Virus record (IMG/VR): IMGVR_UViG_3300028287_000013
Span: 1 to 34,470 of that record
Reading direction: 5' to 3' (one strand)
DNA: 34,470 bases
Source of the DNA: a virus
The notes beneath the pieces were generated by a model. That model searched no databases. It was not told the DNA's origin and saw nothing but the letters and a program-made list of their open reading frames with translations. This document shows, one piece after another, positions 16,982-25,100 of the stretch (within the stretch, counting starts at the first letter, position 1; every line of letters begins with the position of its first letter). A program made the position numbers and the translations under genes.

Positions 16982-18094
16982 ATGTTAATACAAATAACCA
17001 TAACTATTCCTCCGTCTGGCATTGCTGGACCGTTTGATTTATTTTCAGATGCAGATGGATATGTTTCCCCTTTTGAAACACAAGTACCAGCTACAGAATT
17101 AGAGTCTGGTTATGTTGTAGAACTTCCTATAGGTGCAACTATTATTAGAGTTTGCTCTGTAGGTGACTGTGAAAATTGTATTGACATACCAACTAATTGC
17201 CCAACTACTACAACAACATCATCTAGTAGTACAACAACTACAAGTACTAGTAGTACATCTACTACTACATCAACTAGTTCAACAACAACAACAAGCACTA
17301 CAGCACCACCTCCTTATAAGTTTAACTGGCAGTTGCAAAGTCAAACTCCATCAACTATAGGAACTGTAAATCTTAAAATAACTGTAGACGGAATATCTGT
17401 TGTAAATTCTACAATAACTGTAGGTAATACTATACAATCTGGTCAATTACTTATCCAAGCTGGAGCTATTGTACAAGCAACTATGACTAATGAAAAAGTT
17501 GGATCTTGGAATTTTGGAAACAAGGTAGTTAAAAATGGAAGTTTATATCAACCAAATGATATATGTAATCCTTGTGTTGATGAATTAATAACTCCACTTT
17601 TCCAATCTTATGTAATGGAATCTTTCAATCAAGACTGGTTTTTCGATGGTGTAGTTATAGTTCCAACCACAACTACTACTACAAGTTCTTCAAGTACAAG
17701 TACAACAACAAGTACAAGTACATCTAGTACCACAACTACTACAACTACGTGTGATTGTAGTTTAAATGGTCTTTCTGCGGTATATGTAGTACCACCAACT
17801 ACTACAACAACAACAAGTTCTAATCCAATTGTAGATCCAGGAGGAATATCATCTCAAACAAATCCAAATGCATCAGATTGTTTCATAGCAATAGATAGTA
17901 TTTGTTATATACAACATCAAGCAGTAGGAACAATAAGTGTAAATGATAGAATATTTAATAATCCTGGAGCAACTAGTCCATTTAATGGAAATGGGAACTA
18001 CTATAAAATACGACTTAATACAAATGCTAGTGAATACTCTGCTAGAGTAAACAGTAGCGGATATATATTAGCTCCAATAGCAATATGTTTCTAA
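16982..18094 (+). CDS. Modular fibre: N-terminal GPFxLYSD module, two beta domains, three Thr linkers
   Basis: The 370-residue protein has the N-terminal module (AGPFDLFSDADGY, PFETQVP, ATIIRVCS, CENC), a Thr/Ser linker (residues 75-107), a beta domain (~112-226, YKFNWQLQSQ to DWFFDGVV), a second Thr/Ser linker (229-256), a short Cys segment (CDCSLNGLSAVYVVPP), a third linker and a final ~80-residue domain (DCFIAIDSICYIQH to APIAICF). A pattern like CDCSLNGLSAV-PP followed by Thr also appears in the muzzle-type protein. It is a typical bead-on-string fibre or decoration protein. The final domain is the likely tip and the module the likely base. The specific target is unknown. Confidence 0.62.
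   Translation: MLIQITITIPPSGIAGPFDLFSDADGYVSPFETQVPATELESGYVVELPIGATIIRVCSVGDCENCIDIPTNCPTTTTTSSSSTTTTSTSSTSTTTSTSSTTTTSTTAPPPYKFNWQLQSQTPSTIGTVNLKITVDGISVVNSTITVGNTIQSGQLLIQAGAIVQATMTNEKVGSWNFGNKVVKNGSLYQPNDICNPCVDELITPLFQSYVMESFNQDWFFDGVVIVPTTTTTTSSSSTSTTTSTSTSSTTTTTTTCDCSLNGLSAVYVVPPTTTTTTSSNPIVDPGGISSQTNPNASDCFIAIDSICYIQHQAVGTISVNDRIFNNPGATSPFNGNGNYYKIRLNTNASEYSARVNSSGYILAPIAICF
17204..17302 (+). repeat. Thr/Ser linker repeat, first in 370-aa fibre
   Basis: ACA/ACT/AGT/TCT codons encode residues 75-107, all Thr or Ser. It is the longest uninterrupted linker in the window and sits between the docking-type module and the first beta domain. Confidence 0.92.
17666..17749 (+). repeat. Thr/Ser linker repeat, second in 370-aa fibre
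   Basis: It encodes residues 229-256, again only Thr and Ser, with a short third run at 17798-17821. The nucleotide pattern (ACA/ACT/AGT) resembles the first linker and the one in the VWA adhesin, which would allow recombination or slippage. Confidence 0.92.
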
Positions 18095-18110
18095 ATAAAA
18101 AAAATAAACT

Positions 18111-18344
18111 ATGGCAGCATCAAATGTAAGAATTAGCTTAACTTCAGCAGGAGTCTGTTCTGGACCTGTAAATATATTTTCAAATGCAGATGGTTTTACA
18201 ACACCATTTGCAACAGGTATCTCAATAGCAATATTAACAGGACTCTTTGGTTTTTTAACACCTGTTCCTGCTGGTACAACTATAATTAGAGTTCAGAACG
18301 CAAATTTGAATTGTCAAAATTACGAACAAGTACTAATAACATAA
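18111..18344 (+). CDS. Stand-alone GPFxLYSD-like module protein
   Basis: This 77-residue protein is a divergent copy of the module: SGPVNIFSNADGF, PFATGIS, then PAGTTIIRV and a terminal Cys-containing segment (LNCQNYEQV). It ends 3 nt before the next module protein. The F/Y-S-D/N-x-D core and TTIIRV are kept, while the middle is more hydrophobic (ILTGLFGFLTP). Its closest partners are the copies at 16736 and 18348. Confidence 0.68.
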   Translation: MAASNVRISLTSAGVCSGPVNIFSNADGFTTPFATGISIAILTGLFGFLTPVPAGTTIIRVQNANLNCQNYEQVLIT

Positions 18345-18347
18345 CAA

Positions 18348-18572
18348 ATGACAGGAGCAATACAATTTTCACAACTAGGTGTAGATACAGGACCTTTTTA
18401 CTTGTACTCAGATATAAATGACTACACAGCACCAATTGAATCAGATATAACTAGAGATCAATTACTAGCAGGTTATCCAACAGATCAAATACCTGACAAT
18501 ACAAAAATTATTAGAGTAGTCTCTTTTGGAAGCTGTATAAATACTGTAGAAATAATAGTGGAACCTCAATAA
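18348..18572 (+). CDS. Stand-alone GPFxLYSD-like module protein
   Basis: This 74-residue protein has TGPFYLYSDINDY, IESDITRDQLLAGY, NTKIIRVVS and a closing Cys (GSCINTVEI). It is the last gene of the fibre island and is followed within 35 nt by a strong terminator. Its start has only AACAA upstream and it is coupled to the previous gene. It is probably an adaptor or cap of the same type as its two stand-alone relatives. Confidence 0.68.
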   Translation: MTGAIQFSQLGVDTGPFYLYSDINDYTAPIESDITRDQLLAGYPTDQIPDNTKIIRVVSFGSCINTVEIIVEPQ

Positions 18573-18606
18573 TAAAAAGTCTTGTTTTGTTGGTTTTACA
18601 AGGCTT

Positions 18607-18638
18607 CTCCTAGGGTGTAATAGCCCTGGGAGTTTTTT
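18607..18638 (+). terminator. Intrinsic terminator closing the fibre island
   Basis: CTCCTAGGG (18607-18615) pairs with CCCTGGGAG (18624-18632) through nine pairs, one of them G-T, with an 8-nt loop, then TTTTTT (18633-18638). It separates the fibre island from the neck/tail block. Confidence 0.87.
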
Positions 18639-18639
18639 A

Positions 18640-18662
18640 TTTATAACTAAACTAGTTATAAA
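18640..18662. repeat. 10-bp perfect inverted repeat after terminator
   Basis: TTTATAACTA (18640-18649) and TAGTTATAAA (18653-18662) are perfect complements around a 3-nt AAC centre. It lies right after the terminator T-run and 24 nt upstream of the promoter candidate. It may be an operator for a dimeric regulator or a second small hairpin. Confidence 0.5.
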
Positions 18663-18686
18663 GAATAACCATCCTTAGTAAATTTA

Positions 18687-18719
18687 TTTGTAATATCCAA
18701 AATAAATTTCATATCTTTA
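18687..18719 (+). promoter_or_regulatory. Bacteroidota-type promoter candidate for neck/tail block
   Basis: TTTG (18687-18690) is followed 21 nt later by TATCTTTA (18712-18719), matching the Bacteroidota pattern TTTG / TAnnTTTG except for the last base. It lies after a strong terminator and 25 nt before the phosphoesterase start codon, where a promoter is expected. No other feature occupies this stretch. Confidence 0.55.
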
Positions 18720-18744
18720 CCATATTTAACTAAACCCACACCTT

Positions 18745-19986
18745 ATGTCTTACTCTGAAGATTTACTTGTCCAGTTAAAATCATTACTAGCTTGGAAGAA
18801 AAGTAAAAAGTTTTATGCTGATAAATTAAATATTACAGAAGATGAAGTAAATGAGTTACTGAAAGAAATAAAAAAGCAAGATGAAGATCCTGCAGAAAAC
18901 TTTATTAAAGAGGCTGGTAAACTTAATGAGCAAATTGAGTTTGTAAAAAAAGTAAACAATGAAAAGGGAACAATAGAGAGCACAATAACTCTTGACTTTG
19001 AGCCAAAGAATGATATAGAGCTAGCAGAGTTACACAAGATAGATTTAGAAAAGTATATAATTACTAACTATTGGTCTAAAGTTCTACCTACTGGAAAGTT
19101 TACATCTTCTATCTTTTCTAAAAGAAAAGGTCCACAAGATTACACAGCTGATGATTTCAGCAAGTTCTTAGAGAACTATAAATCAAACTACATTCCTATT
19201 CCTGCTCCTGAGATGGAGCTAAAACCTCTGGTAGATATTGAGTTATCTTTATCAGATTATCACTTAGCTAAAAGATATGTTGATGGAGATAATGATCCAC
19301 AAACTAGAGCTAATAGATTTGTGCAAATAGCAGAAGCTTTAACTCATAAAGTTAGATCTATTTATAATATAAATAAAGTGGTGTTTCCTATATCTAATGA
19401 TTTCTTTCATACAGATAATTATCAGAACACTACAACTAATGGTACTCCTCAAGATATAATATTAGATTATGCATCAGAGTACGAGATGGGATTTAATCTT
19501 TTAGTAGATACTATTAAAATGTTAAAGACCAATTCTAAACATGTTGAGGTTATTTTAGTACAAGGTAATCACGATAGAACTAAATCATATTACTTAGCCC
19601 ATGCGCTAGATATATTCTTTAAAAAAGATGATAATATATCATTTGTTAGAGAAGAAGGATTGATTAAAGCAACTGTAGTGGGTAATACGTTTATTGGATT
19701 CCATCATGGTAACTGTAAGATTGATGCCTTACCTTTACTATTTGCTACACATCCAACTTATAGTAAGTGGTTTGGAGATGCTACGTATAGAGAAGTTCAT
19801 ACAGGTGACAAGCATCATTATATGGCAAAGGAAATAAAAGGAGTTAGGATACAACAAATGCCTAGTTTATCTGGAACAGATAGGTGGCATAAAGATAATA
19901 ATTTTGTACATAGTGTACGAGCTGCTCTAGCTTTGGTTTATGATTTTAAAGTAGGCAAAGTAGCTGAATTTGAAGAAAGAATATAA
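18745..19986 (+). CDS. Calcineurin-like metallophosphoesterase with N-terminal helical domain
   Basis: The 413-residue protein has the dimetal phosphoesterase signatures in order: D171-Y-H173 (in SLSDYHLAK), D219 in SNDFFHTDN, G274-N-H-D277 (QGNHDRTK), a histidine pair at 320-321 (GFHHGN) and H352-T-G-D-K-H357-H358. Residues 1-50 form a separate helical region (LAWKKSKKFYADKLNITEDEVNELL) with the look of a helix-turn-helix. Enzymes of this family hydrolyse phosphodiesters or phosphomonoesters, including nucleic acid ends (Mre11/SbcD) and nucleotides. It is the first gene after the mid-window terminator and promoter, in a block of neck and tail proteins, so a DNA-processing or virion-associated role is possible. 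The substrate cannot be deduced. Alternatives are a 2',3'-cyclic nucleotide or RNA phosphatase. Confidence 0.85.
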   Translation: MSYSEDLLVQLKSLLAWKKSKKFYADKLNITEDEVNELLKEIKKQDEDPAENFIKEAGKLNEQIEFVKKVNNEKGTIESTITLDFEPKNDIELAELHKIDLEKYIITNYWSKVLPTGKFTSSIFSKRKGPQDYTADDFSKFLENYKSNYIPIPAPEMELKPLVDIELSLSDYHLAKRYVDGDNDPQTRANRFVQIAEALTHKVRSIYNINKVVFPISNDFFHTDNYQNTTTNGTPQDIILDYASEYEMGFNLLVDTIKMLKTNSKHVEVILVQGNHDRTKSYYLAHALDIFFKKDDNISFVREEGLIKATVVGNTFIGFHHGNCKIDALPLLFATHPTYSKWFGDATYREVHTGDKHHYMAKEIKGVRIQQMPSLSGTDRWHKDNNFVHSVRAALALVYDFKVGKVAEFEERI

Positions 19987-19988
19987 TT

Positions 19989-20717
19989 ATGGCAACATTG
20001 AGAAAATTAGTTTCAGATATAAGATCTACACATAAGATCTTATCTACTGATGCGCTTATAACTGATAGAGCAATAGCATCTGAAGTTAGAGTTAACGCAT
20101 TGACTTTAATTAAAAGAGAAACTAATATAAGAAAACTCTGGGCCAGTGATACTTTATTTACTACTATTCCTTGTTTGGAAATGGTTGAAGTCCCTATATC
20201 TGAATGTTGTGAGTTTGCTGATGAGTGTACAGTTGCAAGAACAAAATATAAACTCCCAAGAATGTCTGAAGGAAATTACCAATATGTAATTCAAGGTGTA
20301 TATTCTATAAATGCTATGGGAGGAAAGGGTACTAAATTAAAAGAGATAACAATAAATAGATACTTAAATTTATTAAAGTTACCAATAATTAAAAAGCAAA
20401 GTTACTTTTGGATATCTAATGGTTATATGTACATTAACAATCCTTTATTAAAGTCAATAAGATTAGCTGCTTTATTTGAAGAAGATGTACCTAATGAAAT
20501 AATGTATCCAGATTGTGATTGTGGAAGTTCTAGTTATACTGACGAGGATTACTGTAAGAACCCTTTAGATAAAGAGTATGCTCTTCCAGGTTACTTAGAA
20601 CAACAAGTACTAGCTATGACATCTACAAAACTTTTATCTACATACTTCCAACTTAAAGATGACATGAGCAATGAAGGTATAGATGGTCAAGCTCCTAATG
20701 CACAACCTACTAATTAA
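19989..20717 (+). CDS. Neck/ring-type structural protein with Cys motifs
   Basis: The 242-residue product starts 2 nt after the phosphoesterase stop. Visible segments are a helical N-terminus (TLRKLVSDIRSTHK), a Cys region (SECCEFADECTVARTKYKLP, residues ~72-91), a beta-rich middle and an acidic Cys segment (PDCDCGSSS) followed by a C-terminal helix (YLEQQVLAMTSTKLLSTYF). The CC-x5-C-xxAR-KLP arrangement is one I associate with a conserved protein of crAss-like phages coded beside the IHF-like and tail tubular genes, consistent with a neck ring component. The name is inferred from this context. The last 15 residues are polar and likely disordered. Confidence 0.55.
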   Translation: MATLRKLVSDIRSTHKILSTDALITDRAIASEVRVNALTLIKRETNIRKLWASDTLFTTIPCLEMVEVPISECCEFADECTVARTKYKLPRMSEGNYQYVIQGVYSINAMGGKGTKLKEITINRYLNLLKLPIIKKQSYFWISNGYMYINNPLLKSIRLAALFEEDVPNEIMYPDCDCGSSSYTDEDYCKNPLDKEYALPGYLEQQVLAMTSTKLLSTYFQLKDDMSNEGIDGQAPNAQPTN

Positions 20718-20728
20718 AAATTGTATAA

Positions 20729-21208
20729 ATGTCTAGAGTCTCTGTGGATTGGAGAAGTGCAAGTAAAGATAACTACAAAGATTTTTGTAAGAATAACCCT
20801 CTTGTAAATTTAAACTTTGATGAGTGGAGAAATATACTCTATACATTTAATGATTCCTTTAAACATCACATACTAGAAACAGGTGAAAAAGAAAAACTTC
20901 CCTGTGGGTTTGGAGACTTCTCAATAAATAAGAAGAAAAGAAGAAAAGTTAAAGGAGTAGGAGGAAAAGAGTTTATCAATCTTCCTATTGATTGGCAAAA
21001 AACTAAAGAGAAAGGTAAAGTTATATACAACTTTAATTATCATACTGAAGGATATTTCTTTGGATGGTTATGGTTTAAAGAGTCTGCAAGATTTAGAAAT
21101 GCAGACCTTTGGTATTTTAAACCATCTAGAGACACATCAAGATTACTATCTCATTATATAAAAACTGATAAAAAGTACCAACATACGTACAACGAATGGA
21201 AAAAATAA
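20729..21208 (+). CDS. HU/IHF-like DNA-binding protein
   Basis: The 159-residue protein keeps the HU/IHF core pattern: an N-terminal helical part (FDEWRNILYTFNDSFKHHIL), the glycine-phenylalanine turn GFGDFSI (residues 60-66), a basic arm-like strand (NKKKRRKVKGVG), a GKEFINLP strand, then WYFKPSR (128-134) and a closing helix. In HU the corresponding motif is GFGxFxV and the arm is basic and bends DNA. It is longer than bacterial HU (about 90 residues) because of an insertion rich in aromatics (YNFNYHTEGYFFGWLWFK). IHF-like subunits encoded among neck and tail genes are a known feature of crAss-like phages. A role in organising packaged DNA or as a structural derivative in the virion is inferred. 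Confidence 0.62.
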   Translation: MSRVSVDWRSASKDNYKDFCKNNPLVNLNFDEWRNILYTFNDSFKHHILETGEKEKLPCGFGDFSINKKKRRKVKGVGGKEFINLPIDWQKTKEKGKVIYNFNYHTEGYFFGWLWFKESARFRNADLWYFKPSRDTSRLLSHYIKTDKKYQHTYNEWKK

Positions 21209-21211
21209 GTT

Positions 21212-22186
21212 ATGTCATACTATTATAAATATAATTTCGTATCACCAGAGCCTCTATATGCAACTGTAAAAGAAGAACTTAAAAGTTACTTTGATACTGG
21301 TGCAGTAGATGATTTGTTATTCCCTACATATTTAGACAAATGTTTAAAGAAGCTGGGAAGAACTACTTACATAATTAGTGAACAAGTTTTATTTATAGAA
21401 GACTTTGAAGCAAGATTACCAGATAACTTTCATGCAGTTAGAGAAGCGTGGATGTGTACATCTATACCAGGCAACCCTTATCCTTCTGCTACATCATTTT
21501 ATTCACAAGCAGCTAACGCAACAACAATACAAATATCTCCACTAACAATAGGAGGAACTCCTTGTAATAATCCTGAGTGTCAACATCCAAGTTGTGATGG
21601 TACGTGTATGCCTGAATTAGTTCAAGCTGTATACAAAACAAACAATGAAATAGCTAGATCATATAGACATAGCTATTTATTAAAACCAGGAAATATATCT
21701 ACTAGAAAACAATGCGATGTAAATTATAGAAGTGACTGGAACAATTTTGCTCCACCAGTTCGTGAGTTTACTCCTGGTTCTGCTACTTATGATTCTTTTG
21801 ATATTAGAGACAATAAGTTTGTCACTAATTTTAGAAATGGTGTAGTTCATTTATTGTTTTATTCTGCTGAGTATGATGATATAGGTAACCAATTGGTTCC
21901 TGATAACTATCGTATAGCTGAATATGTAGAAGCTTTTATTAAATTTAAAGTGTTTGAAATATTAACTAATCAAACAAATGATGAAACTTTTAATCAGCTT
22001 CAACAGAAGTTAGCATACTATAAGCAGGAATATAATGAAAAATATATAGAGGCAGAGATTGAGGTTAAAAAACAAACACCTTGGGAAAAGCAAAGAAGAA
22101 TTAAAAAAGATTTAAACAGGTTCAATATGTATGAGTTACCTAATCGAACCAATAGATACGGAAGTAGAAGAAGACGCAATAATTAA
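21212..22186 (+). CDS. Tail tubular / P22 gp4-like protein
   Basis: The 324-residue product is directly before the muzzle-type giant gene (5 nt gap), the position of the P22 gp4-like tail tubular protein in crAss-like phages. It has an N-terminal helical part (LYATVKEELKSYFDTGAVDD, FPTYLDKCLKKLG), a Cys-dense insertion at about residues 114-131 (PCNNPECQHPSCDGTCMPE) that may bind zinc, a beta segment and a C-terminal helical tail (EVKKQTPWEKQRRIKKDLNRF) ending in a basic NRYGSRRRRNN. Such proteins form the ring joining portal to tail. The C-terminal Arg cluster may contact DNA. The Cys insertion is unusual for the family. Confidence 0.6.
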   Translation: MSYYYKYNFVSPEPLYATVKEELKSYFDTGAVDDLLFPTYLDKCLKKLGRTTYIISEQVLFIEDFEARLPDNFHAVREAWMCTSIPGNPYPSATSFYSQAANATTIQISPLTIGGTPCNNPECQHPSCDGTCMPELVQAVYKTNNEIARSYRHSYLLKPGNISTRKQCDVNYRSDWNNFAPPVREFTPGSATYDSFDIRDNKFVTNFRNGVVHLLFYSAEYDDIGNQLVPDNYRIAEYVEAFIKFKVFEILTNQTNDETFNQLQQKLAYYKQEYNEKYIEAEIEVKKQTPWEKQRRIKKDLNRFNMYELPNRTNRYGSRRRRNN

Positions 22187-22191
22187 GAACT

Positions 22192-25100
22192 ATGGCTAAA
22201 GATCAATCAAATGGTACTTCTGGGACATCTGGAAACTCAAGAAGAACCAATATAACGATGAACTCTGCAACTGCTAGAACAGGATTAAATCTAGACAGTT
22301 CAATTAATCAGGTTGGTCCTGGAAGGCTTACGTATGCTTTAAATGCTGCTATAGAAAACTTTGACTCTAGTTCTGTTAATTATCAGAATGAGCCAGGTAA
22401 TGAGTTATGTCTTGTTTTTACTACTGGTTATAAATTAATTGGGGAACATTTTATTCCAGAAAAAAGAAAGAATATTTTCTTTTTATCAAACCCTGACACA
22501 GGAGGAAGTGAGATAGGATACATGGATAATAATGATTGTGTATATCGTGTATTAGTTAATGCACCTTGTTTAAACTTTAACACACAGCATCCTATTCCTA
22601 AAATTGTACACAGAATAACTAATTGTACAACAGAGATATACTGGACAGACGGAATTAACTCTAGAAGATACCTAGATATAGAAAACATTCCTTATAAACT
22701 TATAGCAGGAACACCTAGTTGTGATCCTGTATATGGTAATGAATTAGATTGTAACCAAATTAAATTACAACCTAATTTTTCCATACCTTCTTTAGAAGTT
22801 TCCAAAGTTGAAAATGTAGGATCTTTAGTTGCAGGAACTTATCAGTTTGCAGTTCAATACGCAGATGCAAGTGGTAATGAACTTACATCGTACTACTCTG
22901 TAACAAACCCAACACCTATTGCTGATGAGTTTGTAACAACAGTAAACTTTGACTATCCTGTTGGAAAGTCTATTATTATAAGTGTAAATGATTTAGATAT
23001 AACAGGGCAGTTTCAGTACTTTAATTTAGCTGTAATAAAAACTATTAATAATATAAGCTCTGCTGAATTAGTAGGTACTTATAATATTGAAGAGCCCTTT
23101 AAAGATATTACTTATACAGGAGCAGATCAAACATCTATTCAATTAGCAATGATTGATATTTTTGAAAAGTTTCCATATTATGATATAGCTCAAGATGTTA
23201 CAGCTGTGCAAGATGTTCTTGTATGGGACAATCTTACATCTATTGATAGAATTAATTATCAATCTATTGCTAATCAAATAGAACTTAAGTGGGAGACATA
23301 TAGAATTCCAGCAAGTGAAAACTATGCAGATGAACTAAATGCTACTCACTTACGTGGGTACATGCGTGATGAGGTATATGCATTTGAAATAGTATTCTTA
23401 CTACGAAACGGTAAACAAACAGATGGTTTTCATATTCCAGGTAGAGAAGTTAATCAACCTATAGACAACCCTCAAGATATACCAAGTACAAATAGTGATT
23501 TTATTGGTGAACCTGATTACTATATAGGTGATGTAGGATATAAATCATATTGGAAAGTTTATAATACAGCAACAGTTTCTGAGTTTTCTTCAGGTTATGA
23601 TCCTACAGATGCAAGTTATAAAGGACCTTATCAATATGGTGAATTTGCATTTTGGGAATCTACAGAAGAATACCCCTGTCAAGATGATGTGTGGGGAGAT
23701 TTAGCTGGACAAAAAATTAGACATCATAAATTTCCAGATGTTTTAGTTAGCCCTATTATTGAGAACGGTCAAATTGTTTATGATAATGATCAGATTGTAC
23801 CTACTATGCAAGATGATGCAGTATTTCCATTAGGTGTTCGCATTAGTAATAGTGAACTTGATTCATTAATTTCTACGTCTGATTTATCAGATGATTTAAA
23901 AGATGATATTGTTGGATATAAGATTATAAGAGCAGACAGAGGAACTAATAAGTCTGTGATAGCAAAGGGTATGCTCAGGAATGTAAACACTTACACTCGA
24001 GATGAGCAAGAATATTATTATCCAAATTATCCTTATAATGATTTAGGGAGTGATCCTTATGTATCAGCATCTAATAACGCTTGGCTTGCAGAATCAGAAC
24101 CTTATTTATTATATCTACCTTCAACTGAAACAATATTCTCTTGGGAGGATTTTCTTGGAGGTGGTGATGGATTTATTGAAATTACAATAAATGATGAGCA
24201 AGGAGTATATGAATACACAAGCGCAACAAATGGTAGAGTTGCAGAAGCAACTATTGAATTAGATACAAGGATTGAAATATGTTCTCTTACAAGACCAACT
24301 GCTCTTCTTGGTAGGATTTTAATAGGTCCTGGTAATTATGATGTATGGAGAGGTAGAAGTTACAATCCTGGAATTTCTCCTTTTGTTCGAGGTTGGGGTT
24401 TTAACTGGAGAGATCCTTTTACAGATGATAATAGTGCGTATGAGGACAAGTATGAATGGTTGTCAGGCTTCACTGCTTATATTGGTGGTGAGACACAATA
24501 TGGGAGAGTTAGTATTGATGGACCAACTCCATATGAAACAGGAGCTTCAAATGGTGGTCCATTTGAGTCAGGAGTTAGTATAGTAAAAATGGATAGGATA
24601 GAAATGCCTGATGCAGAGGTTACTTCTAGTACTAAAGGTAGAATATCTACAGTAGGTTGTAAAGTTGAAAAACCAGTTAAACCAATTACAGAACTAAATG
24701 ATGAAGAAGGTCTTTCTTATAGACAAATATTTAACTCACCAGATACATCTTTTGGACAACCATTCTTAGGAAATATATTAAAGCTTGAAAGTGTAATGTT
24801 TGGTGCAGGTAAAGGTCACTTTGCTGCAGTCAAAGATAATGCTAAATATAAACTTCTTTCTTTAGAAGCACAGCAAGATGCATTAGATAGCGCTATAGAA
24901 GTTGCAGATCTTACAAATCCTTTTAATGCTGGTGTATGTTTTACTGTATACCAAACATATTTAACAATATATATAAACGGTATAACTAGAAGAAACTATG
25001 CACAGTCATATAACTCTAGAGCTAGTTATGATTATTCATTTGATATTGGTAATAATAAATTTGGTAGCGGTAGTGGAACTTCTTTTGTAGGTATTAAACA

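Noticed and set aside
17110-17360. Minus- and plus-strand frames rich in Val, Gln and His
   Set aside because: They are frame shadows of the repeated linker in the 370-aa fibre and have low complexity without a start context.
17204-17749. CRISPR-like array
   Set aside because: The repeats are in-frame ACA/ACT codons of Thr linkers, without equal-length unique spacers.
8056-18094. Diversity-generating retroelement target
   Set aside because: No reverse transcriptase, no template/variable repeat pair and no adenine-biased variable C-terminus were seen in this window.
24338-24583. Plus-strand frame rich in Met/Leu/Val inside the muzzle gene
   Set aside because: Out-of-frame shadow of the 2190-residue gene, with no leader or independent stop context.
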